Numbered from the stretch's first letter, positions 11,671 to 23,752 are shown. The stretch is DNA of 64,000 nt from Setomelanomma holmii (GCA_010015745.1 ML978170.1:310001-374000); one strand, 5' to 3'. Translations and numbers: made by a program. Notes: generated from the sequence alone by a model not told the origin.

Positions 11671-14600
11671 ATGGCCGGCACCCTCTCGCAGGCCGCGCTG
11701 GACCTGGAGCTGGACCTCTCCGCCGTCGATCCCTCACGCTGGAGCTATGCCGCGGACCTGAGGAAAACGACAGTCTTCCTCCAGTATGCCTACCCGATCG
11801 TTATGCTGGTGTTCTTCCTCGTCGCCTTTACCGTCCGCAGCATCGCCGCAACTAATTCTAATGCTAATATCGCGAAACCCACCACCACCGGCCCCGGAGG
11901 CAAGCTGCTGCCCGCAACCGACCCCACGCGCAACTTCGTCAAGCAGACCGTCCATGATGACGTGACCCAGACGCAGAAGAGGGTCTTTGAATGGGTGTCA
12001 CTGGCCACAGCCCTCACGTTCGTGGGCAATTCCGTTCTGGTCATTGTCCACTCACTTGTCATGAAGAAGGAGCACTGGTGGGCCGGCAAGTCGGTCGTGG
12101 TATGTACAGCCATGGCCATCACACATGCGACGAGTACACGCTGACACGCCACCAGATCTATCTCGTCGGCTCCTTCTTCGTCTACTGCCTGTTTCTCATC
12201 TCCCTGCTCGACTCCAAGCCCTCGCCAACCGTGGCCCACCTGGCCACATGGCTTGCAGCTACCGCCCTCGAAGTCGTCCTGATTGCGCTTTCCTTTGAAA
12301 TCTACACGCACGCGCACAAAGAGCCCACTGCCGGCCGCCCGAGCACGAGACTGCGTTTCCACATGACAGACTGGGAGGCGGCCGAGGTGGCCATGGACCT
12401 GCTCCGCATCGTGCTTCTCTTGGCCCTGATAGGGTTTTATCTCGTCTTTGTCATCTTGCCCCGGCGGCGACGTCGGTCAGAAGAGGCGAGCAGCTCGAGC
12501 GAGACGACTTCTCTGTTGGGTGGTGGCGCCGATCGAAATGGCCACGCGGAAAATGGTCACGCGAACGGGTCGTATGGCTCGACTCGTCCTGTTGGTGGCA
12601 AACACCAACACACCGAAGGTGCACCGCCCGCCTGGAGCAGACCCACGGGCGCACCTGCCCGCAGCTGGTGGGAGTACATCAAGGGTTACCATGTCTTCTT
12701 TCCGTATCTGTGGCCGTCAAAGGACCGCAAGCTGCAGATCGTCGTAGTCCTCTGTTTCCTGCTCGTCCTGGCTCAGCGCGTCATCAATCTGCTAGTTCCT
12801 GACCAGCTTGGACACATCGTGGACCGCCTCGCTCATAAAGAGAACGGGAGCCCATGGACCGCCATCATCATCTTCATATCCTTCCGCTTCTTGCAGGGCA
12901 GCAATGGGGTGCTCGGCGCTCTGCGCTCTGCTCTGTGGATTCCAGTATCACAGTACTCGTACCGCGAGCTGTCGGTTGCTGCATTCGAGCACGTGCACAG
13001 CCTCAGTCTTGACTTCCATCTCGGCAAGAAGACTGGTGAAGTGCTGTCAGCACTTGGAAAGGGCAGCTCTATCAACACTTTCTTGGAGCAAGTGACCTTC
13101 CAAGTCGTCCCTATGCTGATCGATTTGGCGGTCGCTATTGGCTACTTCCTCATCAGATTCGATGCTTACTACGCCCTCGTGATCGCAATCGTCACGTTCT
13201 GGTACATCTATCTCACCATACGTATGGCGCAGTGGCGTGCTGAGATCCGCCGCGAAATGGTCAATGCAGACCGAGAGGAAGACGCAGTCAAGTAAGTGTC
13301 AACGATGCAGCACTTCACACGGCAAAATCACTAACATGGGCAGGAACGACTCCATGGTCTCGTACGAGACAGTAAAGTATTTTAACGCCGAAGCTTACGA
13401 GTTCAACCGCTACCGTGATGCTGTCAGAAAGTACCAGAGCGCCGAATACAAAGTCATGTTCTCGTTGAATGTCATGAACATTTCTCAGAACATGGTTTTC
13501 ATGCTTGGTCTGCTTGTGACCTGCTTCATCGCAGCTTGGCAGGTCGCAAACGGCGAGCAGGAGGTCGGCAAATTTGTCGTTCTCATCACGTACATGGGCC
13601 AGCTCCAGAGTCCTCTCAACTTTTTCGGTACCTTCTACCGCATGATCCAATCTGCAATGATCAACTCCGAGCGCATGCTCGAGTTGTTCAAGGAGCAACC
13701 CACCGTGGTTGACAAAGAGGACGCTATTGATCTACCTTCTTGCCAAGGCCAGCTCCGGTTCCAGGACGTTCACTTCTCGTACGACCAGCGTAAGCCAGCT
13801 CTCACAGGCCTTGATTTCTACTGTACGCCGGGCACGACAACGGCGTTTGTGGGTGAGTCTGGCGGTGGAAAGTCAACCGTATTCCGCCTGCTATACCGAT
13901 TTTACAATACGCTCTCCGGTAGCATTCAGGTCGACGGCCATGACGTCGAAGACCTTACGATAAACTCCGTACGAAGCCACATTGGTGTCGTTCCCCAGGA
14001 CACAGTGCTTTTCAACGAGACTCTAATGTACAATCTGAGGTACGCGAATCCTGAGGCAACAGATGAACAGGTGTATGATGCGTGCCGAGCTGCCAGCATT
14101 CACGATAAGATTATGACCTTTCCGGACAAGTACGAGACCAAGGTTGGTGAACGTGGTCTCCGCCTATCGGGAGGTGAGAAGCAGCGTGTTGCTATTGCTC
14201 GCACAATTCTTAAAAATCCGCGTATCATCATGCTTGACGAAGCCACAGCCGCCTTAGACACCGAGACCGAACAGCACATCCAGGAAGCCTTCACAAAACT
14301 GGCGCAAGGGCGTACAATGCTCATCATTGCCCATCGTCTCAGCACCATCACGCATGCTGATCAGATTCTGGTACTGCACAAAGGAAAAGTGCAAGAGCGA
14401 GGAACACATGAAGAGCTGATCGAGCGCAATGGTCATTATGCGGCCATGTGGAAGAAGCAGATACGCGCCCAACGCGCGGCTGAACAGGCCAAGGTACTCA
14501 AGGACAAGGCAGACCGTCTTCGTCGCGAGTCTAAGGACGGAAATATTGGCCTCGACGACGGAAGCAGTAGCCACTCTAACTCATCGTCTGATGATGAGAG

Positions 14601-14676
14601 AAACAAGAAGAGATCCGGACCCGTATCAAGCTCTTTCAGAGAGGAGGCCTCAGGAAAGCCTCATGGTCATCCATAA
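11671..14676 (+). CDS. HMT1-like ABC half-transporter, heavy-metal tolerance type
   Basis: Exons join(11671..12099,12156..13291,13344..14676) encode 965 aa. Domain order: an N-terminal TMD0 with several membrane helices (to about residue 265), a poly-Arg/Ser-rich linker, a six-helix ABC transmembrane domain, and one nucleotide-binding domain. The latter has Walker A GESGGGKST (about residue 690), signature LSGGEKQ (about 796), Walker B IIMLDEATAALD and H-loop IIAHRLSTI. The C-terminal tail is charged and coiled, ending in a Ser-rich stretch. This layout matches the ABCB6/Hmt1 group. S. pombe Hmt1 sits in the vacuolar membrane and contributes to cadmium tolerance; substrate and location here are inferred from the family. 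Introns (56 and 52 bp) have GTATGT and GTAAGT donors. The ATG at 11671 follows a purine-rich context and is the first ATG in frame. Confidence 0.9.
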
Positions 14677-16308
14677 CTCTATCCAGCTTCGGCCGCTTAT
14701 GCAAGCTTCTGGACGCGTAATTGGCAGTTGTAACGATGATCTCCCAGATCCATCTGCACTTGCTCTGGACAACTTGTCTCAGGCCTTGCTAGCTGATGGT
14801 ACGAAATCGCGTTCATAGACGAGTCGAACTGGGAGTCGCAGTCGGGCTTCGGCATTCGAGCTCACTACAGATGTCGAATCTACATGTCACAGATTACGTT
14901 CATGCTGTCCAAACATAATTCTCGACACTCGACGCAGCAATCAAGCTGCAGTATTCAATCTATGGCGTAAGTGGGGGCATCGAATCTTCGTTGTACATGC
15001 CAACTTGACTGCAACTCTATCGCTTCTTACGCCATGGCACTTCATCGCCGGTTTGTACAGTTTCTGGGCGGTTTAAATTGTTGTATGAGTTTTAGCTCTG
15101 GCCAACCCTGGGAGGTGTATTGAATCTTTCCTGCATGTGTGGATACCACATTCGGTTCACCGTACGAGAGTCTAGAAGTTCGGGACGCACAGGTCGTGAA
15201 GATGTCCAGAAATGGGCGTGTTGCGGTGCACGAGACATGATTTGAACGTAGCGTGGGTGGTACATTACTCAAAAGATTATGCCAGATTTGGCGCCTTACA
15301 TCAAATAGAAAGGTACTTCGCTACTTCGCCTTGGCTCGAGATACAAGATACCTCGTGAGATTAGCTTGACGGATAATTATTTTCTGTATCCCTTGGCCTT
15401 TGGTTCCAGTACGCACGCAGTGACACCCATGAGTGCCTTCATTCGTTAGATGCCGCACAAAACTGGCATTCGATTGGCCTCGTTAGTGATGCGCGAGCAT
15501 CCTACGCAATCGGAAGCTTCGGCAGCGGCGCATGATGCACGTACGTGCGGCACAGCAGTGCACTGGAAAGCCAACAGCCACGCCCGTCTTTCGCCCCTCC
15601 CGACACTACGGCAAAGCACACAAATCGTAGATCTGAGTTCCAGCACGCTGGTACGCTACCCGCAGCGTCCCTGAATTTCATTGTTCGCGTAGAAAATCAA
15701 CATCACTCCCTCCACGATCGCTGAGGAATAATGCCGCACGCAGTCTGCGTCGGCAGAGGACCGTTTGAGTCTTCCATGTTACGCTGGTGTATATTGTGCT
15801 TGTGCATTGCGCAAGGGTTCGGCAAGTACCGCGGCTAAGAGCGTCGGCCAATTGTTCTTGTTGCCTTCGCCGAAGATGCGGGTGCCGCGACAAGCTCTTC
15901 TTGCTATAATGCCCAGGTTGGTGAGCCCTCGCTGCCACTCTTTATACCCCGCGGACGACACCTGCTCCAATCCACCTCAGGACGAGCCACGATTTGGGCC
16001 AGGAGGCGCAGAGGGAGGGATAGAAAGACGCCCACTCTTCTGCCTTGCTGTACCGATTACCTACTGGGTTCGTACGTACGCACTCTTACTGCTCTTTCAA
16101 TCTCTGCCCACGACTACAAGCAACTCAACGGACGACCGCACAAGACCGGCCCTGTTTCATCACCTCGATTGGGACTATCTGATCATAGTCATTGGTTTTT
16201 TGCACATAATCAGGTGATGGTATCACGTTCGTCGTAGTTATCTTTCGGACGTTCTTCCACAAAATCATTTCTTCTATAGAAGTCGAATCCGAATATCATC
16301 CTGTCGTA
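14677..16308. other. Intergenic 1.6 kb, no supported gene
   Basis: Open frames here reach about 150 codons (15765-16217) but show no domain. The segment directly precedes the methyltransferase start and most likely contains its promoter and long 5' leader. Confidence 0.4.
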
Positions 16309-17704
16309 ATGTTCACCGGAGGTCCATTCCGGAGAGAGAAGATGGAGGACCCTGCTCCTTCCACTACCCAAACAGCGGACATTGACGTGGTAAGTGATTT
16401 TCTAAAGTCACTGATCCTACGTTGAGTGGGTATGCATCACTGTATGGAAATCAGTGGATGGTTTGGTCGACAGTAGTCTGATTGCATATTGCTCATCACC
16501 CACTTGTCACAATCAAACTCTTGTTCTGGGATCACATAGTCAACGACCTCTTCAAACCTTCATTTTCGGCCTGGCTCTCGAGAGAATCTACTAAATAGCA
16601 TCGAGGACACCGATTACGGTTCCTACCAGGAAGACGCCGACTTGGACTGGGACCGCCAGTCCTACGCATCTACCGGCGGCGGCTCTCTTGCTTCCAACAT
16701 AACACGATACCGTTACGAGAATGGCCGGCGCTATCACGCTTACCGTGATGGCACCTATTACGCACCTAATGACGAGAAGAACCAGTCGTACGAAACTGTC
16801 GTTCATCACCTCTGGCTGCTCACCCTGCACGACAAACTCTTCCTCGCGCCTGTCAAGAGTCCGAAAAGGATACTCGACGTAGGCTCTGGCACGGGACTGT
16901 GGGCCGTCGACATTGCAGACTACTTTCCCGACGCAGAGATCACGGCCACAGATCTGTCCCCTATTCTTTACACGGCTGCACCCCCCAATTTGACGTTCGA
17001 AATCGACGATGCGTGCTCGCAATGGACGTATCCACCAGATCACTTCGACTTGATCCACATTCGCGGGCTGACTGGCTGCATCCGCGACTGGCCGTATACA
17101 TATAGCCAAGTGTACGAACACCTCGCTCCTGGTGCATGGCTCGAACATCTCGAGTTCAGCATACAGACCAACGCGGATCCCAATTCGACGAAGCATGCAG
17201 ACCATATCATGACTGGCTTTAGTAGAAGTATTATTGGCGTTGGGGATGAGAAGACTGGCATGACATTTCGGATCGTGGAACAGATGAAAACTTTGATGGA
17301 AGCAGCCGGCTTTGTGGATGTGGTGGAAGAGAAGTTCATCTGGCCTATTGGTGCGTGGCCCAAGGATCCGCACCTCAAAGATCTAGGGCGATGGGGAGAG
17401 AGGAACTGGGCAGACGGGATTGAAGGCTGGGTAATGGCTTTGTACACGCGGCTCTTAAGAGTAAGTGCCGCCTCTTTGACCACGCTGTCGAGTGACTGGG
17501 CTGTAGTGAGCCATTACTGATGCATGATAGTGGACCTACGCTGAAGTCCAGGCTTTTGTCAAAGACATCCGTGACGTGATCAAGAATCGCAAGAACCACT
17601 TCTATCACGAGGTCCGTTGTGTGTACGGACGGAAGCCATTTCCAGCTGAAGTTGCAGAGAGGGCAGCGAAAGAGGATACACAAGGCGCACAAGCTCAACG
17701 GTGA
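16309..17704 (+). CDS. LaeA-like SAM-dependent methyltransferase
   Basis: Proposed exons are join(16309..16389,16585..17460,17531..17704). The core begins with YRYENGRRYHAYRDGTYYAPND, the usual entry of LaeA-like fungal proteins. It is followed by the SAM-binding motif I ILDVGSGTGLWAVDIA, an acidic DLSPI after strand 2, and a WPYTYSQVYEHLAPGAWLE post-motif. The last intron (17461-17530, GTAAGT...TAG) keeps the frame and adds a conserved tail (WTYAEVQAF...VYGRKPF). LaeA itself is a nuclear regulator of secondary metabolism, but this large family also holds many enzymes of unknown substrate; I cannot tell which this is. The weak point is the 5' end: the 195-bp first intron is long for this genome and its acceptor (16583-16584) was picked because it keeps phase. 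An alternative acceptor at 16598 would break the frame. Confidence 0.75.
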
Positions 17705-18016
17705 ATGGACGTGGATCAGGCGTTAGAAGTGACATTGTTCAGACCTATGGTTAGGCGTTTCCGACGCGATGATAGGATTTGCGTGCAAGCTGCACTTAGA
17801 TACCCACCCTCATGATTTTTATTGTTTTTGGATATGCACGACTGACATGTCATATCGTCGGTTCAATTCTCATTATCTCATGCTTGCTACGTTACTCTGG
17901 GGTATGCTTCCTGGCCGATGCGCCGAGCGCCAAGGTTAGTGTCGCCCAATATGCTACAGTAGGGTGCCTTATCCCTTGATCCTCAAGTGGATGGTGAGAT
18001 TGGCCTCTGGAGAAAT

Positions 18017-19134
18017 CTACTCTTCCATTTCATCATCGTCGTTGCCGTTGGCGTGTCCAGTTTGCCGCGAGTTTGACTTTGGCACCGAAGCTTCCTTGTC
18101 GATCATCTGCCTCGAGACGGAAACGATGTTGTCTTCGATGAGCTGCTGGCCGACGTCCTCAATGTCTACAGTAAAGTTAGCCTTCGCCGGCAAGGTATGT
18201 TTAGCGCAGTGTACATACGCTTCTTGGGGTCGACCTTTCCGACGTATCGTGTCTTCAGCTGATCCTTTGTGAGCTCCGTCTCCTCCTTGACACGCTTCTC
18301 GTAGCCCTCGGCAAGTGAAACCAGCTTCTGCAGCCTGTCATTGTTCCGCTCGCCTTCGCCCTTGAAGTCGTCCATCAGCAGAGCCTCGGTCCAAACGTGC
18401 TTGTGCAGATTCATCAGCATATTCTCCTCCAGGGCCGTCTTCCGATAATTGATGCCTATTGAGTAGTAGTGGCGGTTCAGACCGTGGATGAGGGCCTGTA
18501 TCGAGGGCTTGTTCAGATGACCGACGTTGGAGGTGGTTTGGCGAGGCTCGTGACCCATCATGAGTGTCTGTGGGTTGATGAGGCGGAAGGCATCGATGAC
18601 GACTTTGCCCTTGACGGACTGGATGGGGTCTACGACGACGGCGACGGCGCGGGGAGTGAGCTGCTCAAACGACTGCTGGGTGTTGATGTCGACGGATGAG
18701 AGCCAGCAGCCGAAGCCTGGATGTGAGTGGTACCAGCCAACGACCGTCTCTTGCCTGTGTTTGTCAGCGACTGTTCTTGCTTGAGTGGGGAGTATCGCAG
18801 TGTTCGAGTCGTACCTTCCTGTTTGCCGCAGCATGTCCATCATCTTGGTCTGGAAGACAGGGTCTACCGCCTCGACGGAGACGCCGGTACCTGACTGTGG
18901 CATGGCAAAGACATCCACGACGCGCACTGTGTAGTCATCGACGAACTCGCCCAGCATCAGTCCCATGACCTCCATGGGTACGCCTGCCCGTCCGTGCCGC
19001 AGCATCTTGAGCAGCGCCAGCGACGAGATGTAGACCGTCTCTGAGTTGTCGATGAGGTTCGTGTCTGGTGCGGGCCCGCCGCCCATGCCTCCCATGCCCT
19101 GGGCAGCCGCGAGCATTCTGCTTAACCGGTCCAT
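18017..19134 (-). CDS. RPN11: 26S proteasome lid deubiquitinase Rpn11
   Basis: Exons complement(join(18017..18165,18219..18754,18815..19134)) encode 334 aa. The MPN+/JAMM motif is complete: Glu in VPMEVMGLMLG, then HSHPGFGCWLSSVD with the two His and the Asp that bind the catalytic zinc. The 60-bp first intron contains no stop and is a multiple of three, so it is easily mistaken for coding sequence. Removing it restores LRQTGRQETVVGWYHSHPG. The second intron (18166-18218) joins VDPKK to HIEDVGQQLIEDNIVS and the normal acidic C-terminus. Rpn11 removes ubiquitin chains from substrates as they enter the 26S proteasome. It is transcribed divergently from RPD3 and converges on the methyltransferase gene, with 312 bp between stop codons. 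Confidence 0.95.
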
Positions 19135-19591
19135 GGTGCGTGTCCCTGTTGAGATGTGGTGAACCGGTCTGCAAGTCGTGCCGGGAAGTCGAATATATGT
19201 ATGGATGGAGGGTGTGCAGCGGTGTTGGTGGGTGACTTGTTGGACTCGCTGAGGCGGCGGCGGTGGTGAGCTCCGAGCTGTCGCGATGGCATAGCATGCA
19301 CTAGCAGACTACCGCGGCGGCGCCAGGGTTTCTCCGACACCGCGCGCTAGACAAGGATGCTCGCCGCCCGCAGTTCGAAGCTCCAAGCTCGGGTCCTTTG
19401 TTCCCACCATCGCTCAGGCTGTGCGCATTCTTTCATGCCTCGCGCCACTATAACACCACTTGAGTACAGCCCATTGTTACTGCAGTCGCTCCTGCTCCTG
19501 CTCCTGCCCCTGCTCCTTCCTTCGCACACCAACCCCCAAGCATCCATACAACCTCTTTTGCGTTCCCGTTGACGGGCGAGACACTGCGAAC
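19135..19591. promoter_or_regulatory. Shared divergent promoter, RPN11 / RPD3
   Basis: 457 bp separate the two ATGs of essential genes. I searched by eye for the yeast Rpn4 box GGTGGCAAA and did not find it. An AT-rich TATATGTATGG-like run near 19190 is on the RPN11 side and a pyrimidine tract is on the RPD3 side. Confidence 0.5.
19489..19516 (+). repeat. CTCCTG short tandem repeat
   Basis: Imperfect tandem copies of CTCCTG (one unit altered to CCCCTG) lie in the pyrimidine-rich leader about 80 bp upstream of the RPD3 ATG. Likely 5' UTR or core promoter sequence. Confidence 0.6.
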
Positions 19592-21502
19592 ATGGTCGAG
19601 GATGGCATGGCCCCCGCCACTGCTTCCAGTGCAACAAACAACGGAGTCGCGTCGCGGGCCAAGAAGGTCGCCTACTTCTACGACTCGGACGTGGGCAACT
19701 ATGCCTATGTGGCTGGTCATCCCATGAAGCCCCATCGCATACGCATGGCGCACGCCCTCATCATGAACTATGGTCTCTACACCAAGATGGAAATATACCG
19801 CGCGAAACCCGCCTCCAAGTACGAGATGACGCAGTTCCACACGGACGAGTACATCGAGTTCCTGCACAAGGTCACGCCCGACAACATGGACGGCTTTACT
19901 AAGGAGCAGAGCAAGTACAACGTCGGAGACGACTGCCCCGTGTTTGATGGTCTTTTTGAATTCTGTGGAATCAGCGCTGGCGGTACCATGGAGGGCGCCG
20001 CGCGTCTGAACCGCGGCAAGTGCGATGTCGCCGTCAACTGGGCCGGTGGTTTGCATCACGCAAAGAAAAGCGAAGCCAGCGGCTTCTGCTATGTCAACGA
20101 CATCGTCCTCGGAATTATCGAGCTTCTGCGATACAAGCAACGCGTCCTCTATATCGACATTGACGTGCACCATGGCGATGGTGTGGAGGAGGCCTTCTAT
20201 ACCACCGATCGCGTCATGACCGTATCCTTCCACAAGTACGGCGAGTACTTCCCTGGCACCGGCGAGCTGCGAGACATTGGAGTGGGTTCCGGCAAGAACT
20301 ACTCGGTCAACTTTCCCCTGCGCGATGGAATCACCGATGAGACCTACCGCAACATCTTCGAGCCAGTCATTGAGGCTGTCATGACATACTACGGCCCAGA
20401 AGCCATCGTGCTGCAGTGTGGCGGCGACAGTCTTTCTGGCGATCGCCTTGGCTGCTTCAACCTGAGCATGGACGGTCATGCCAACTGCGTCCGCTATGTC
20501 AAGAGCTTTGGCGTGCCCGTCATTATCCTGGGAGGCGGCGGCTACACTATGCGTAACGTCGCGCGAACCTGGGCGTATGAGACTGGGCAGCTCGTCGACG
20601 AGAAGATGTCGAAGCAGCTTCCCTATAATGATTATTACGAGGTTTGCATTCTCTACCAAACCCAACTCGATTCACAACTAACAGATGTGTAGTACTTCGC
20701 ACCAGACTATGAACTCGATGTTCGGCCGTCCAACATGGAGAACGCCAATTCGCACGATTATCTCCACAAGATAAAAGCCACAGTCATCGAAAACATCCGA
20801 AGAACAGGCAAGCCGTCCGTGGAAGCATTCACAAACATCCCTGGCCAACCTTTGACCCGCATGGCGGACTCAGACGCCGAGGATGAGGATGACGATCTTG
20901 ATGCCGACGAGAACCCAGATGTGCGCATGACGCAGCGACAGCGAGATAAGCACATTGAGAACGAAGCAGAGCTCTATGACGAAAGCGATGACGAGGACTA
21001 CAAGAACAGCCTTGGCGTACGCGCTCAGCCCGGCGTCAAAAGGAGGAGGAACATTACCGACTTTCCTAACCCCAATGCTGCGCCTGCTGATGGTTTAGAC
21101 ACAGGCGAAGACGTTTTGGAGGGCATGGACGAAACGAATGGCGAGAGTGCAATCTCCACCCGGCAGCACTCTGCAGCGGTCAGATCGCGTACACAAACGC
21201 CCGCCGCTGCGGACCAAGCTGCGGATGAAGATGGTGATGTCGATATGGATGAGCCGACAGCTACGGCCACTTCAACACGGTCGCAGTCGCCTGCTGGAGT
21301 AGTCACTCCGCCTGAGTCGCCTCCCGCGGCCGCTGCAGCTTCAGCACAAGCTCCGACATCAGCACCGACTGCAGATGTTGCAATGGAGGGCGCTGATGAC
21401 GAGACAAAGGAGGCCGTGTCAGAGGCTAAGGAAGAAGGTCAAGCGGAACGCGATTCAGAAAATGTGAAAGGCGAGGTACGTGCCGAAGTCGCAAAAGATT
21501 GA
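19592..21502 (+). CDS. RPD3: Class I histone deacetylase Rpd3
   Basis: Exons join(19592..20641,20693..21502) encode 619 aa. The deacetylase domain starts at about residue 24 (KKVAYFYDSDVGNYAY). Active-site features are all present: GGLHHAKKSEASGFCYVND (about residues 150-170), the zinc-binding DIDVHHGDGVEEAF (about 188), and the catalytic Tyr loop GGGGYTMRN (about 313). The 51-bp intron has a weak donor (GTTTGC) but a perfect CTAAC branch site and joins YNDYYE to YFAPDYEL. The C-terminal third is an acidic, Ala/Pro/Thr-rich extension with many DE runs, longer than in yeast Rpd3, as is usual in filamentous ascomycetes (RpdA type). It removes acetyl groups from histone tails as the catalytic subunit of Sin3-type complexes. 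Confidence 0.95.
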
Positions 21503-22073
21503 CAGGTTTCTTCCATCGTTTCTTGCGCTTGATCAAGTGCTTACTTGCATTTCGGTGGCGTTTTCAACTTATCGTTTGCGTAGCGGATGGAGTTGTGGTG
21601 TCATGGTGCATGGACTGGAATAGTCCTGGATACCTTTGTCTGTCGTCTTGATTTCGCCATTATATCAATCTATGCTCATGTGCGAACGGACCATCCTGCC
21701 TTGTGAGGTACACCTTTGCAGATGAATGCCAACTTCAGTGCTTCCCGCAAAGATCGTCCTTGGTGATGCTGTGCTGCATGATGTCGGATGCTCTTGATAC
21801 TAAACACGGGAGGCAACTTGCATACGCTCAGTGTGCGTACCCGTTCTCCTGCAGCACAATAGCTTGGGAGAGCTTTGCGAATGTACAGCAAACGGAATGG
21901 GTGGTACTTCAGCTTGCGGTCCTAGTCTTTGCCCTCGTGTACTCAAGGGCACGATTCAACACCCTCAGCTATCCGGCAATGACTAACCCAACCGATCGAT
22001 CCCTTACGTATGCGCATCTTCTCAGGACTCAACATCCACCTCGGATATCATGGTATCGATAAGGAGGCAATGC
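21503..22073. other. Intergenic, RPD3 3' flank
   Basis: 570 bp without a supported gene. Short open frames only. It probably includes the RPD3 3' UTR and the promoter of the weakly supported gene that follows. Confidence 0.4.
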
Positions 22074-22597
22074 ATGTCGCAGCTAGTACGTCTTTCTTTT
22101 CTCTTCTGCTTTCACTTTCTCACGTCAAGGGAAATGCTGACACACTCGCATAGCACTGTGCATACCTCATCCGTTTCTACGCGGGGGTGCATGTCGAACC
22201 TCTTGCCGTGAGCGTGCCCATCGTCGACATTGCACTCTTCGACTCGGAAGATTGCCGCAACGATGTAATGGCACACAAGATCTGCCTCGTCGTGCACTCC
22301 GATGTGCCATCCTATACTCCGCCCATCGCTGGATCGGAGAAAACAAACCAGTCAGACACACCGATCAGGCCTGCTTCATCATGAGCCACCAAGAGCACAA
22401 AGACGACAACAGCGGCCGTCCCTGTGGGGAATATCAAGGTACTCATCGACCACCAGGGTACGATAGGCCATGGGAAATGCTTGATTGGTTGGTTCTCGAA
22501 GATTGCTGAGAGGATTGTTGCGAGAGTTGTTAGTGGTGAAGAGAGTGTCCTGAGGGCGAAGACGGCCATGCTTGCAAGGGGCCAGTCTGGGACGTGA
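22074..22597 (+). pseudogene. Unrecognised gene with an in-frame TGA
   Basis: A coding-like frame runs from about 22154 to 22597 with fungal codon use (mostly C-ending codons) and a soluble-protein composition, including VPIVDIALFDSEDC and VLIDHQGTIGHGKCLIGWF. It is broken once, by TGA at 22382-22384, in the same frame; CGA to TGA would be a single C-to-T change. A short first exon (22074-22085, Met-Ser-Gln-Leu) joined by a 68-bp intron (donor GTACGT, acceptor TAG) would give 80 aa to the TGA, or about 150 codons to the second stop. An intron covering the TGA is also possible, but I see no good donor. I do not recognise the family. It converges on the metacaspase gene. A minus-strand frame across 22312-22701 is also open, so strand choice is not certain. 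Confidence 0.35.
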
Positions 22598-22697
22598 GTC
22601 CCTGGGAAGACTTCTATTGATGAAGCACATGCAGACTGGCAAGAAGCAAATGCAGACGAATAATATCGTGTTTGCGTCAATTCTTCATCTAGGTCTA

Positions 22698-23752
22698 TCA
22701 AATGACAAGCGACATGTTGTCGAGATCGATGTCCATACCACTGCTCAGTTGTGGAATCTGAGTGTAGCTGGATCGGTCCAGTAGTTGTCGTGTAGCTTGG
22801 AGAGTCTAATTGATATTAGCAACTGTAAGGTACGTGCTAATGGAACTGATGCACCTCTGCATATGATGGATTCTGTGTCTGTCTCATCGTTTCAAGGAAT
22901 GCCCAAGTCATCGCACCTGTAGATTCGCCTTTGATACGCGCGTCCGCACTCGTCTACTCGCATCAGTATATCCCCAACTGACATTTCGAATCAACATACC
23001 TGGTCATCACGACAGCCCGAGAACATGGTTACCATCTTTTGCTCACTGCCATACTGGCCTGCAAATTCACCTTCGCCGAGCCCTTCCTCTTCCTGCTCGC
23101 CCATATGTCTCAAGCCCTTGAAGAAACTACTTGCACCAGCAAGCAGGTGTTGCGCCTCGCCAACCTTGCTATAACTAAAGCCACCGTCGATGAGGCGTTG
23201 CGCCTCAGTCACAAGGGTCGCACCAGCTTTCAGATTGTCAAGCAGCGAGATCTGTCCGTCACTGTCCGAGCGATACACGAATGGCAATTCCACCGCAGAG
23301 CCGGAGTGGCAGCAATCCATGACGATGAACAGGGTGCAGCCTGGAGCCATCCGTGTAACCAGATGTTCGTGCAGCAACGTGCTACTGATTTGGCCTCGGG
23401 TTTCGAAGTCAACTGGGACAATGGTATCATCGACGCCAGTAGTGCGATTGCCATCCACATCTGCGATTTGACCGCCATGGCCCGAGTAATGCAAAAACAA
23501 TGTGCAGCCTGGTTCTGAGACCAGCCAGTCCATGGCAGCAAGAATGTTGTGGCCGGTGGGAAAGTACGGGCTACCCGGATTGACTTCCGGGCGGTCTGTC
23601 AGGATGACTCGATTCTTGTGTGAGTTGTCGTAGCCACGGTAAGAGAGAAACTCAGCCATGTTGTCGACGTCCGAGTGGCAGCCGCGGAGCTCATGTTGAC
23701 TGCCCTCATAATTAATGCCGATCAAGAGGGATTTCTTTCTGCGATAAGACAT
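22698..23752 (-). CDS. Metacaspase (type I-like, short N-terminus)
   Basis: Exons complement(join(22698..22805,22855..22953,23000..23752)) encode 319 aa. The caspase-fold p20 region starts almost at once (KKSLLIGINYEGSQHELRGC). The catalytic dyad is intact: His in LHYSGHGGQ and Cys in FIVMDCCHSGSAVELP. After two short introns (46 and 49 bp) the p10-like part is recovered, with GESTGAMTWAFLETM and a C-terminal IPQLSSGMDIDL. Metacaspases are Ca2+-dependent Arg/Lys-specific cysteine peptidases with roles in protein quality control and cell death. The usual Gln/Asn/Gly-rich prodomain of fungal type I enzymes is missing; no upstream exon encoding one is visible in the 340 bp before the ATG. Without splicing, the frame would end at 22991 and lose the p10 part. 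Confidence 0.87.

Noticed and set aside
16591..17373. 260-codon minus-strand frame
   Set aside because: Antisense shadow of the methyltransferase exon; no motifs and the plus-strand frame has a clear SAM-binding site.
18166..18218. C-terminus of RPN11 ending in a Leu-rich tail without splicing
   Set aside because: Removing the GTATGT...TAG intron restores the conserved Rpn11 C-terminus, so the unspliced end is an artefact.
19448..20665. 405-codon open frame on the minus strand
   Set aside because: It is antisense to the conserved RPD3 exon, shows no domain, and reflects third-position codon bias of the real gene.
11671..21502. Possible secondary-metabolite cluster around the LaeA-like gene
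   Set aside because: Neighbours are housekeeping genes (HMT1-like, RPN11, RPD3); no PKS, NRPS, terpene cyclase or pathway-specific regulator is present in the window.
22312..22701. 129-codon hydrophobic minus-strand frame
   Set aside because: It overlaps the better codon-biased plus-strand frame and the metacaspase 3' end; hydrophobicity may come from reading the complement of charged codons.
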